A stretch of DNA of 64,000 bases from Congeria kusceri (taxonomy: Eukaryota; Mollusca; Bivalvia; Myida; Dreissenidae), in contig CM051028.1 of assembly GCA_027627225.1 (NCBI GenBank), positions 18,247,701-18,311,700 of the forward strand, in the 5' to 3' direction. This document shows positions 38,801-53,100 of the stretch, piece after piece. The translations under genes and the position numbers were made by a program. Each line of letters begins with the position of its first letter. Within the stretch, counting starts at the first letter, position 1. The notes beneath the pieces were generated by a model. That model searched no databases. It was given only the letters and a program-made list of their open reading frames with translations, and had not been told where the DNA came from.

Positions 38801-41800
38801 GTAATTTCCATCAAGCAATACATGTCCGTCTAGTAGTTTATTACACAGTATCACGCGTTAGAATATTTTATAATAGTATGGACACGACTTATGAAACAGT
38901 CACATATCTAAACGAGATTAACACCAGCTCCTTAAATTCGCTTACATTACGAAGATCGTTCACTTTAGACAATTATCACTACATTTATATAACATAAAGT
39001 TAATTACCTCGTCTTCATTGTAATATCCTGATTTAACGTTGTGCTTATAAAGCATTTCTTCACCCCTCACTGAGAAAAAGGCCAATGGATAAAGTTCATC
39101 ATGTGGTGGTGGATTTGTTACAGCTTTAAGTGGGTGGTCGTAAAACGCCGACGTAAAGTCAACTATCACAGCATTTGACCGATAGTTCTCACATAAAATT
39201 ATCTTGTAGAAGCTGTCCTTTGGGTAGCATTTGTTAAGTCGTTCGATTAGAGACGTATGGAATGCGTATCGACGACAAGCTTTGGAGTATATAACCGGGC
39301 TCATCTAAAAAGGAACAAAACAACTTTACTTGTCCTTTACACGATTTAATGACTTTGTAGTTAAGAACACTCACAATGTAATAAACAAACCTGCATGTAG
39401 TCTCCAGCCAAAATCACACGTGTATGTGGCCCAGCAATGGACAAAGGTACAATCAGTTCCGTCTCTAGAACCTGTGCCGCCTCATCCAGAAATATGTGCG
39501 TGAAATATCCTGAAAACCAACCAAATGAACCTATTAGCACAATTAGTAGGATATCATATCACAAATTATGCACATGTAATTGAATGAAATTGAAAAATTC
39601 AACCATTTTAAAGCAACTGAGTTTATTTAACAGTTTTTTAAGTGTTTTTATTATGTTAGTGTACATTTCAAGATAGCATGATGATCAATGTTCATTGGTC
39701 AGGAAAACAAGTTTAATGATTTGTAGTCCATAATTGCAACACTGAATGCTCATTTCTCCGAATGACAAACAGTTCATTTACATGCAGGGTGCGAAAGGTA
39801 CGTTTGCAAGCAAGTGCATTCACATATGATATTGGTCACAATAAACGTTATTTACGAAATTTTCCATTTCGGCGAGACTTTAAAAAAACATTAGAATATG
39901 TAATCAATATCCAAAGTACGCAGACTGTCGTTTGGTACTTACTTTTTGTTAAATTATGATATCAATACAAAATCGATGTTTTATTCATTAATTCTATCGA
40001 ATAACATCGATGCGTAATTGTGCAATATATAATGGTATAGAACATATACCACATACAACAGTACCTTTAGGTACCACCTGTGTCAATACTTCTGCAGTAC
40101 CCATCGTTGTCACAACAATCCTGTGTTTCTTTATGTCGCCCATTGTAGGTTCCCTTATATTTATTAATAATATATACATATAACGACCAACACCATATAA
40201 GAAAGATATCCAACTAATAACAATTAGTTATATTCTACTTTTCTAATATCCTGTAACAAATGAATGTAAATAATGTTTAAAAGAATACAAAACCAAATGT
40301 ATATATTTTATTCAACATATTTTGATTCGTTATTATGTTTTCTAAGTTTACCTGAAGTACGGGTACGGGACATCGTCCTTTAATAAACAATATGGCTTGA
40401 CATCTTCGGGAACAGTATTTAACCACCGACGATGGTATACCACACGCAGCGTCCGTGCTTCTTCGTGGCCCGTTTTAACGTACGGATGAAAATATTCCTT
40501 GATATATATATCAGCTTCGCTATAATTGTATCGATAAAAAAAGAAACATAACTATTAGTTTCAAAACCTGACTTCTGAGCATATAAAATTAGAATTTACC
40601 TCGAACGATAAACATAAATCAACTATTAAAATTCATAAAATCAAAGCAAACGAATGATAGTGTACTATGTGTACATAGTACAGTAAGGTGTTACTAAAGG
40701 GAAATATCTTCGTACAAATGACCTCCACCACCAATGTAATGTATATGCTTTAAAGGGAATTTGTAGCACAAATGCGTCTAAATAAACTAGAGTATAAATA
40801 GTATACGACATACTGAGAATATCAATAAAAACATTTTAACAAACTTGCATTGAAATTGAAAAACCAAGTGGGTTTTGAACTTGCGACGTAGGAGCCGAAG
40901 AACAATTGAAACCATTGGCTATGAACTGCCTTGCCAAAATATGTGAGCAAACTACGGTTAAACAATATAATCATAATTTTTACGTCAAAATGTTAACATG
41001 TAAAGAAATAAGACCTAAATTATATACTTTTTATGCCCCCGGCATCTTGATGCGGGAGGCATATAGTGATTGTCCTTTCCGTCCATCCGTCCGTCCGTCC
41101 TTCCAACCTTCCGTCCGTGACAAGGTTAAGTAGATTTTACCGTTTAGTCTAACACCGCTTACTACAACACTTGGAAACTTACACAGTTGTTGCTTATGAC
41201 TATTCCCTATCCACACATATCACCCAACCTCAACTGACTTTGAGCTTGACCTAATTTGCGCTTAGAATAATTCAAATGGGCTATTTCTTGGTTAACTAGA
41301 TTTTACCGTTTCGTCTAGCACCAACACCGCTTGCTACAACACTTGGATACTTACACAGTTGTTGCTTATGACTATTCGCAATCCACTCATATCACCCAAC
41401 CTCACTTTGACCTAATTTGGAATAAGAAATGGGCTATCCAGCACCAACCGGGGGCTTATGTGTTTATCAAGCACAGAATCTTGTTTAGTATATGTGAATA
41501 TTATATTAACCAATTATGTTTACATTGATTATAAGGCAATATCGATACCACAATTTTTAAAGTATATGTGATAAGCCCATTGAGACTAATTCGGTAGACA
41601 AATTCCCTTGAACAGTTTGTCAAAGAAGCCTTTCTTGCCCGGTTTTACATCATAATATCTATCAAAAATTCGTTCAGTGTCATTGTCATGGTTTGGTTAA
41701 GTCATGTCTGCATTTGTATTGTTTTCTTATTGCGTTGTACCTGTTTGAATGAGTGCATATCAGGACTCTCGTTGAGGTATCTTTATGAATGATAAACTTG

Positions 41801-44800
41801 GTGGCCTGTGCAATGGTAAACGTTTTTCCTGTGCCAAAGGGTCCAACTATCAATAATGGCGGTGCTTCCATTACCCCTGTCACAGCAGCCTTGAGAATCG
41901 CATCTCGCTGGTTTTGGTTACATTTAGCTAAATCCTCATCTATAGGGGACCTCAAGAAAAAGAATGTCAAAGAGTACATGTATATGTATTGTACAAAATC
42001 AACGTACGTTTTATCAACTAATATATGCATGGTACAACTTCAAATGAAAATTAACTAAAATCTTTATCTTTTAAAGTTGATAAACGCTGTAAATATAGTG
42101 GTCATATTATGCTATATTATACACGCTTTACTTATAAAACAATGATTTAATCTACAGAGGGTCCTTTTCAAAACAAAATGAATTGTGTGGGTGCCTATTT
42201 TGAATATATCTAACCAGTGTTTGCCTTATATAATTTAGTATCATTTTATAAGAGACTTGCATAATACAATGTGCTACTTTCTGCAAGTTATATATCGTTG
42301 GTTAATTGATGTAATACTTTATATAATAAATTATAATTTCATCGTTAAGTTCAGTAATAAAAATTGTTATTGATAGAAAGCTTGCATTAAAGTTTGAGCT
42401 GAAATCTAGAGGACAATACTTTATGTTATTTAACATCATTGGTTCTTAATACACAACATAGCCAGCAGCAAACGTTACATTGGCTCTGCTGCAAGATCTA
42501 ACTGTGGAAAATTCTCAGGCAAAACCAAATGAAGTTCATTCATGGTGTCTATTGCTTTGTGCATTTTGCACAGGTTTGATCGATTCAGCTGCATCTGAAC
42601 CTAAAAATAACACAAAATCTGAAAACAATTGTATTTACATAATTTAATGCATCAATCAAATAATAATTAATGATATAACATACACAATCGCTTAAATGAA
42701 ACGAACTATAAAGACATGTGTTATGAATAATCTTTAATATGACAAGTGTTTTACCTCTATTGGTAACTCGTTTTTATTAGAAAAGTCCACATCGTTCACA
42801 AATGTGTCTGTTAATTGTACAACGATCGAATCGTGCTGTCTTTTCAAAATTAAGGCCTCATAAACCTGAAAATAAATGGAAGGCATGTTAACAAATGCTA
42901 TAAATAATATAATAGTTAACTAACTGATTCAAGTTCAAACACGTTAAAATACCTTTGATTGCGTGTCATCTATCACTGGTCGTATTAAAACGCAATTTGT
43001 ATCTCGAACAATCAGCTGCGCAGTCGGCGTGTCTGTCTTAAACTCGTCGTTAAGTTTGATATTTGCATACAGCTCATCTTGACCTCCAACCACCATTTCG
43101 AAATTTGTTATAGGAAAGTTATCTGATGTATGGGTCAAGCATGTCTTCATATTGAACCTAACCAATAATACAACAAACGTATTTCGTACAGGTATTCCAT
43201 GTCATTTCACAAATCATTCATATTTTCACACACTAAAAATCAATGAAGACAAACATTTATATTACTGTTATGATACATTATAATTAGATAAGCTTTACTC
43301 GGCTATCCTCTGTTTCCGATCATATTCCTCTGCAAACAGCATTTTGTGCATCGCAAGCTTGTAGTTCTCACGGTTAAGTTCTCCCGATACCTCTGTTGCA
43401 TATTCATCCGTACTGACGCTTATCAGTGGATACTTGTCCAGAAGATCTTTGTCGCCACTAATCGAACTGATGCTTTAAAGTAATATAATGATGAGTTATT
43501 AAAACAATGCTTGCTTCAAGTATTTATAAATGAAGAGTTATAAAATAAATCCAATCCTAAATAAAATACAAGAGGCTCAGAAGGACCAGACGCTTTACTT
43601 GCCCATGGCTACTTTTAAGACCAAAAGCATCACTTAAAGAATGTTAAGCTGGACAATAAAGCATGGTTACAAACCAACTATAAAAAACTGTTAGGTAGTT
43701 TAAGACAAGAAATTTCAAATATTGTTTTCTACGTAAAGTCTATATAACAAGTTTCGAGCTCCGTATAGGCATTTATCTAGCCAAGGGGCACTATTTTGAC
43801 AATTTTGGTAACGACGCAGACGACGCAGTATTATTCGCCCACACCCCACAAGCGCTCATGTCCTTACTCAAAGATCTTTAGAATTATTGTAAAAATTGGA
43901 ATCTTACAGTCAATACAAAAGAAAAAATAATTTGAAAATGGAGGACACACAACCCACTTATTTTAGTTGTTACTTCATGCACATACTAGTGCACGTCTTA
44001 TAAAATGGCAATTAGAATACAACGGAGAAGTGTATCGCACAAGATTCGCAATCAGCGCTCCATAACCTGTTTATGGTTTTTAATCAAATAGGACTTAACA
44101 CAAAAGAAAAGGGCAATCTTTTTAACAGTCTAGTTGGATCTAAATTAAATTACTCAGCTAAATTATGGGGGAATAAAGAAAGCAATGAACTAGTACATCG
44201 TAAATTTCCGAGGAAAATTCTTCGAGTTAGATAATCTACAAATTTAGATGGTCTATATGGAGAGCTAGGACGTTACCTAATTATAATTAGACGGAAGATA
44301 ATAGTGCTAAATTACTGGTTAACAAGAGAAAAATGCGGAAACCGCATTAAAGCCGGATTTTTTTATTTTGCCGATGGGGGTACATGTACAAGTCAATGTC
44401 GGTGAAGAAGTATGGAAGAAAATACAAAACTTTAACGCAAATTCTATTTTTAGCTCTAATGGCCATTTTGTGCAGTGAGGCGGAACCATTTAAATAAATT
44501 TTTTAGAGTGTAAACATTGATCAAGATTGATCAAGAACTTTAGAAAATATGACAGGAATACCAAACATTAACGCAAATTCTATTTTTAGCTCTAGTGGCC
44601 ATTGTGTGCAGTGAGGCGGAACCATTTGAATAAGTTTGGTAGAGGAACACTAAACAAACATTTGTAAAAATTATTTGAAAATCTAGCCATAGTTTTAGAA
44701 GAAAATGGCGTTGAGACATAATTCTATATTTATCTCTTGTGCAGTGAAACGGAACCATTATCACAGGTTTGGTAGAGGGACCATCCAAGGAAATTTCTGT

Positions 44801-47800
44801 AAAGTTTCATGAAGATTGACCAAGAACTTATGCAAATATGACAGGAATACAAAACTTTAACGTAAATTCTATTTTTAGCTCTAGTGGTCATTTTATGCAG
44901 TCAGGCGGAACCATTTGAATAAGTTTGGTAGAAGAACACTACACAAACATTTGTGTAGTTATTTGAGAATCTAGCCATATATTTAGAAGAAAATGGCGTT
45001 TAGACAAAAAATTTTAGCTCTGGCGGCCATTTTGTGCAGTGAAGCGGAATCATTTCACAGGTTTGGTAGAGGACCATCCAAGGAACATTTCTGTAAAGTT
45101 TCACCAAGATTGACCAAGAACTTTTGAAAATATGACAGGAATACGAAACTTTAACGCAAATTGTTAACGACATCGCAACGCCCGCCCGCCAGCCCGCCCA
45201 ACCGACCGGTTTTTGCTAATCTATAAGCCGAGATTTTTCGTTGCAACACCATGCAACAAATTGTTAACAGAGAATATTTACAACATGTTAAAGTCTGATG
45301 CCGATGAAGATATTACATACGGGGGTAATAATTGGGCTTACCAAATCAAATCGTTATTAGAACAAATCGGTTTAGCAAATATTTGAATCAGAATAGATTG
45401 TACCAAGTGAATATGAACTTTATATTTCTAATCGAATACTTAACAAACAATTCTGTTACTCAAATATAAACAACTTAAATCGTCTAGCCACATCTTCAAA
45501 CACGATTTTAAATTTGAAAAGTACCTAAATTGTATTAACTTAGATACATATAGAATTGTACTAACACAATTTAGAATATCCTCGCATAATCATGGGATTG
45601 AAAAAGGACGGCATGAAAATAGTCCAAAAGAAAATAGAGCATGCAATTATTGTAATATGAAAGTAATTGAAAGCGAATACCACTTTCTGCTCGTATGCAT
45701 AGTTTATACTTCATTTCGAAAACAATATATGAAGCCATATTACTGTATTACTGTCATTGGCCAACAATAAACAAGTTTCGGTCACTTATGTCATCCAAGT
45801 CATTAAAATTGATAAATAATTTATCAAAATATCTATATCTCGTATTTTGCAGCAAAATTAAGATCATCTATTAGTTTTGTTTAATGTATCCTGAAAGATA
45901 GGCAGAAAACTCTATTTCGCATCCACTTCATTAATATATTTTACCTTATTCTATATCATATATTTAAGAATTAAGAATATCGGCATAAAGTTGTATTTTG
46001 TATATTGAAATACAATCTTTAAGTTTAAGAATTTCTGTATAAAGGTGTATTTCTATATTTTAAAATAAGTCAAAGAATTATATTTTTCATTCAATTGTAT
46101 TTTGTATGTTTAAATACAATCTATGAATTCAAGAATATCTGTATAATGATGTATTATGTATTTTAAAATACAATTCTTCATTTACAACATTTGCATTTTT
46201 GTATTGTTTCGTGTATTATTCATTGCCAAACATAAACAACATAGATCAAAGGTTTATTCTCGCGAATCATTTATAACTTAACTTCTGTACATTTTTAGTA
46301 CTTTTAGTATTTGTGTAGGCTGTTTTGCAAATGTATAAATTTTGAGCTCCGATCACAAATAATCATTTATATAACGCATGGCTACATTAGATCTACAGTA
46401 TAATAACAAGATTTGAAGGTTTGCATTAATGGTCTTAGTATGAAAGTTTGAATAAGTTTTGCATTGAAACGTCTTATAAGCAGAATTTAATACAACTCTT
46501 ACATTGAACATAAATACTAAATGTATTTATAGATCTTATTTCACACTTTTATTAAATTATAAAATACATGTAATTGCTGTTTGCACTACCGTGTATACAT
46601 TGTACATTTAATTTGTAAATCCTTCTCAGATAAGTCCATGGTTTCCATACTTTTCACACCAAATTTGTATAATAGGCTATAAGTATGCATTGTCCTATTT
46701 TATGCAAAATAAAAATTATGTTAGCTATGAATAAACGACAATGCTACAGACCAAATATCAAAGGCCTAGCATTGTAGTTTCAAACAAAAGGATTTGAGTG
46801 GTTGTTTTCCTATTGAATTCTATATATAAAACCATGAACGTGGCGGTGCCATTTGTTAGCCCAGGGGTAACGTCTGAACAATATTGGTAGAGGAACATTC
46901 GGTGATGCTACATACCAATTTTAAAGTTGTAGGCCTTGTAGTATCAGACAAGAAGCATTTTGAAGGTTTGAAGGTTAAGCCAATATAGATTTATATTTGA
47001 AACAAGAAGTTTAAAAAGAAAAAAAATCCATTAAAGCATATGAAAATAAAACTTGAGCCCCGCGGCGGAGTCATTGTTTTAGCCCAGGGGAATAATTTTA
47101 ATAAATTTTAGTAAAGGACCATAAGGCGATGCTACATACAAAATATCAAAAGCACAGGCCTTGTGTTTCAGACGAGACGCGTTTTAAAGTTTTTCCTATG
47201 GAAGTACATGAAAAATGAAAAAACCCTGGCGCGGGGCCATTTTTTTGCCCGGGATCATCATTTAACAGGTTTGGTAAATGACCATAACGCAATGCTAAAT
47301 ACGAAATATTAAAGACCCAAGGCTTGTAGTTCCAGACAAGATTTTAAATGTTTTCCCCATGAAAGTCCATTTAAATAATTTTTACCCAGAGGCGGGGTAA
47401 TGTTTTAACCCGGTCGCATCATTTAAAGTTTTTTGGTAAAGAACCGTAAGGCTAAGCTACATACTAAATATCAAGCGCCTAGTTCTTGTAGTGTCAAATA
47501 AGAACATATTTTTTCTATCATAGTGCATGTAAATTTTAGAATATTAAATCCTGGGGCGGAGCCATTTTTTAGCCCAGGGTCATCATTTTGACAATCTTAT
47601 TACCAAATAATCAAGCGATTTTTAGGCCTTGTAGTTTCAGAAAAAATATTTGTGTTTTGTTAGCAACAAAAAAAAATATTTTAGCTCCTGCCATCTTATC
47701 ATGCAATGGACCAGAACCATATGAACAAACTCAAGTCTCTGTCATCGTTGGATCAGTTTTGTTTTATTTGGTTGAATTCTGCCAAGTAGAGTATGAGGAG

Positions 47801-50149
47801 ATGTTAAATGTTAACGGACGCAATGACGCTTTGACGCACGCATACACGACGGACGAAACGCCATCGCATATTAACAACTTTCACATAAAGTAAACCATCA
47901 AATCATCTGTCAATATGTAAATCATTTTGAATACTTACTTAGGAGTAAATGGAATTATATTATAATATCCTGAATCCCATTGTTTTCCGTGGAAAGTCAT
48001 ATATTCTTCTTTAATTGTTTCAATGTCGTCTATAGGTTTCATCGTAACGCACAGTGTCTTGTGTACAGGTGCACATCCGAAATCAAATTTTACCCTTTGT
48101 CGAAAAATGCCATAACAGCCAGAATTAAAATGTACCTGGATATAAATTAATGATATGTATAAACTTTTCTTATCGAATAATGTCTTCGAATATGTAAAAT
48201 GTAAAATATATGGTGTCCATCAACGTTCAAAAGAGTAAAACAGAGTAAAAAATAATTTGTTATTAAACAGTTTGAACGTTTTGATTACATGAACTAATAT
48301 TGCCGTTGCGAACACCAAAATAATAACGAACACATAGTACATGTATACAAATATGATTTACTACTATATATGACATACGGTTGTTTGTCGGAGTAAGCCA
48401 ATGACCACATAAATAAAGATACCACAGCTTTCTGTGCATGTATAATTAACGTCAGAAGGGATTATTGGATACCTTTATTGTATACTTGAAATTTCCAGCT
48501 CCAAGCCTTTCATTTGTCCATTTCTGGCACATACTTTCGATACCAGGTACAGCTTTACCACCTTCGGTAATTTCGGAAATGTTGAAATTTTCCGCATTAA
48601 CTCTATCCAGCAATGCTACTTCTTTCAAAGGAATCTAAAATATATGGAGATTCATTGTTATGATTGAATGCAACAGTAGTAAATGTTGGTATTAGAATGC
48701 CCAAACGAAACCAAAACTACAACTTTAAGGAAATGCAGCAAAGAAAATCTCACCAAGCTGTTAATCTGAAAGGTCCATGTTTCGTCATATTTCTTACTAC
48801 TTGTAATAAGCAACAGTTCTCGTTCTTCGGTTACATGGAAACAATCAATATTCTGCTGAAGTATAAAGGTTATCAAATCGTTTCAAAATTGCTGTTAGAA
48901 ATTAAACCAACTGTTTGATTAATGTCTATTTCTTATTGCAATTTAAATAAAACAAGATGACAACATGAGCTTAAAGCGCTCACCTGATTATCAATATCTG
49001 GGCCTTGCGGTTTCAGTGAAGAACATATTTTAAGTCATTTTGCTATTTAAGTCTATATAAACCGTGTGACGCTTTGGGCGTGGCCAGTTTCCCCCAGGAC
49101 AATTTTAACAATCTTTGTAGAGGAACACTATACAATGTTAAACACCAAATACGAAACCTCTGGACATTCGGTTCAAGAGGGGAAGATTTTTACACCAGGG
49201 GCATAATTTGAACAATATTTGTAGAGGACCACTATACAATGTTGAACACCAAATACGAAACATCTGGCCATTTCGGTTTAAGAGGAGATGATTTTTAAAG
49301 TTCACTTGCCATGTAAGTGTATAGAAACCGTGTGATCCCCGGGGCGTAGCTTATTTTTACCCCAGGGCAATAATTTGAACAATTTTTTTAGAGGACCACT
49401 CTACAATGTTACATGCCAAATACGAAGCCTCTGTGTTAAAATTTTAATTTTGATTCTAGAAAGAAAAACAAATTGAACAAAATAATGCATCATGTTAATA
49501 AAAAGTTCAGCAAATCGACGATTGATTAGATTTAGTTACAGCATGGTCATCATTTCTAGTCACAAGTACATTTTACTCCAGGGGCTTCATTTTAACTTTC
49601 TTTGTAGAGGACCATTATACAATGTTACATACCAAATACGAAGCCTCTGTGTTAAAATTTTAATTTTGATTCTAGAAAGAAAAACAAATTGAACAAAATA
49701 ATGCATCATGTTAATAAAAAGTTCAGCAAATCGACGATTGATTAGATTTAGTTACAGCATGGTCATCATTTCTAGTCACAAGTATCAAATCAATTTACAA
49801 ATAGGAACCATAAATGCAATTACTTCAGGAAATCCATTGAACTCATCGGTCAGCGTCTTAGCACATTTTGTTTCATCACATTGCTCTTTGTGTATTAAAG
49901 GCCTGGAATAGAAAGAGAAACACGTAACAAGAATTATGTATAAGTTTAGAAGCGTGCTAAATCCACATGGTCTGTTTCTTCTTTGTTAAATGGACATTTT
50001 ATATATATATGAACATGCATAATAAAATACAGTAATAAAACTACTACTACTACCACCACCCCCACTACAACAACAACAACAACTACTTCTACTACTACTA
50101 CTACTTCTACTACTTCTACTACTACTACTACTACTCCTACTACTTCTAT

Positions 50150-50184
<35 letters not shown>

Positions 50185-53100
50185 GTGTCATTACAATAAC
50201 TTCTACTTCTAGAAGGCCTTGATTTTGCAGCTACAGAACAGGTTCTTGTGACAATACATAATGCCTTATGATCATTACATCACAGGCCTGGTTCGTAAGT
50301 GGGACACATAACACTTCCTATCATGATGGTAAGCACTTTGTGACATCTTATAGCAGAATCCGTCTTTGCTTGTAGAATATATGACCCGCACACAAACATT
50401 CATTCTTATAGCTAGTTTTTGACATTTAGCTACAGGACTGGGTCTTGTGCGCAGCATGTCATCACGTGTTGATACATATTTAAACAAACCTATTTTTAAT
50501 TCCTTCCAAGTCCGATTATAGTATTATACGGACAAATATTTGATGTTTGACCATGAAAAGTGGCATTGACTTTTCAGCTACACACCTGGTTCTTACGCGC
50601 GGCAAGCCGTCTCATATTTTAATCACTTTTGCCAAGTTATTCGAAAATCATTCCATTCGGGACAAAATTATGCTCCGGACTACTTGTTTGGCTTTATCCT
50701 AATATCTGACATTTGAATTTTAAATGTGACCTTGACCGGACACCTAGAAACCTGGTTCCTGCATGCGACACATCCGCTCGTGATGATGGTCACTTTGTGC
50801 TAATTTATAGCAAAATCCCTCTTTGCATGTAAACTACCCTGCCAAGTGGTAAAATTCATTATTATATGCTCCAGGCAAATATTTCACCTTCGGCCTATAC
50901 TTCTGACCTTGACCTTTGATATACAATAATAATAACTGTACAGTCAACAAAATACAAACCTTTTCCAGCCAAGATGATTTTCCTCTTCAATCAAATCTGA
51001 GTAGTCTGTTCTGTCAACAATTACTTTTGGATCTACAAGTTCTAGAGACAAACGGAATAAATCAATAGTAGATCAACTGAATGAACTAATATATACCTGA
51101 AATACATGTAAACTTCTTTTGTAAAGTAATACTTAATTATATGTTAAAACTCTGTGCAGATCTGTGCCGATCACACATGATAATAATTTGAGGACAATTT
51201 TGTTCTTTCAACATTGACAAATGACGTATTAAGGTTTTCAGCACAATCTAACTCGAAAGTCTTCCTTAAAATGGTATATTTTCAAAAAAAGATTGAAATT
51301 GTATTACCTGCATCATCGTCGAATATAGCGGTTGTGGAATTCGCTCCGTTTGTATCAGAATCAAAATTAATTCCTTTCTCTTCTATTTCAACTACTACTT
51401 CTTCTGCTGAAACGTTTTCTGCTTCTTCTTCTTCTTCTTCTTCTTCTTCTCCTCCTTCCTGAATATCAGCGGCATGAATACCATTAGCAGCATGAATATC
51501 CCACAGTTTAGTTTCTGGATCTGTATTACATGACGTTACATTATTTGAATAATGATCGTTATTTTGATGCAGACCAGATGAATCTAGAGATATGTTTATT
51601 TCGTCGTCATGTAATTCGTCAATGATTCCAGTTACCATTGGATCATCTGATTTCTCGTCAATGGCAGCATCTCTGTGCAGCTTACCGAACATTTCACACT
51701 TTTGGTCTGATGAGCAACATGAAGTATCGTCTCTATCAATTGTTCTTTGATTGTCCAATGCATTTGAAATGTTAGCATGACCTTGATGTCCTCCGTCGCT
51801 TCGATCAAACTGTCTGATGATCATGGTTTCTCTAACGTCATCCGCTGCGTCGTCAATTTGAGACGTGTTTTTATTTTCTGTGTGTGCTGCCAAGCGTTCA
51901 AGTTTTAATTCATTACCATCATTAGTCGAACAATATACAGTTTCCTCCTGTACAGCAGAGGCATCATCTATATTGACCGTACGCCTTGTCTGTTGTTCTA
52001 CTTTTGTCACTTACTTTGGCTGTTCTTCCACTGTCAAATATAATTATACACTAGATTGAAAATAAAATGCAATTAATAACCAGAAATGATATTTATTTGA
52101 TTAACATTTGTTTAATTAAAGTACAAAAGCAATGTTGAAAGTATGTAAGCAAGGTATTAGCATAGAATAACCCGGCGTTATATGATCTTTAATCCATTTA
52201 TTAATTTCTGTCGTGATACAAACGTCAACACAATAATCCTTAACTTCGCTACAAATACCTTTATTCAGAGATGCTTGCTTTGTAAATGTATTGTCATCTA
52301 TTGCCAAGCTTTCATTTGGTATTAAGCCATCGTCCAGCAATTTACACGGGTCGAATGAAGGTTTGCATATTACATTAGTTTCTATACTGTGTTCATTTCC
52401 TCGAACTATGTCCATGTCGAAAGTTAGGTGTACAGAACTACCAGTCAATTCGTGTGTCACAGTACTTAATTCGCTCCTTTCTGCAACTTCACACATATTA
52501 TCTACACATTTATGACCAGAGCACTGGGTTGCAAGGTCAACTTTCGCCTCATTTCGAATATAAAGAATATTATCTTCATTTTCCTCAAATTCTTCTTGTT
52601 CTTGTTGTCCACAATGCATTTCTGGCACGTCACATTCTGCAATAAAGCATTTTAGTATGTAAGAAAATCTATGTGCTATAATGAAGTTTAGTTTAGCTTA
52701 ATATAAAAAAATATCTTACCGTCTTCAAAAAATAGTCCTTTCTTCCGTGCATCCGTATTTAACAATTTTCTTTCCGTGCATATTTCTAAACCGTCTTTTT
52801 CTTCCGTTTCTGTAAGATAGGAATTTCATGCAGAAAATGTATACATGCGTTTGACCTTTGTTGTTACACGCATACATGTATATCTAAATTTGACTATGAA
52901 GAACTTACCAACGTTATCGTCTCCAGATCTGAATTCGCCTGATGAGTCGCTTGCATCGCTTATCTGTGATTCAGCACCTAATAGAAAATATAATTATCTT
53001 TTTATTAATTATTTTACTAACTATTATTTTACGGGACATCAATTCCTGTCACAAACACTCTCGCACGCGCACACATTTGCAACAAAAGCGCGTGGCCAAA

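Noticed and set aside
49946..50191. 81-residue poly-valine open frame on the minus strand
   Set aside because: Translation of an (ACT)n microsatellite.
51214..52645. Plus-strand open frames opposite the acidic exons
   Set aside because: Shadow frames; the Ser-rich runs are the antisense of GAA-coded Glu.
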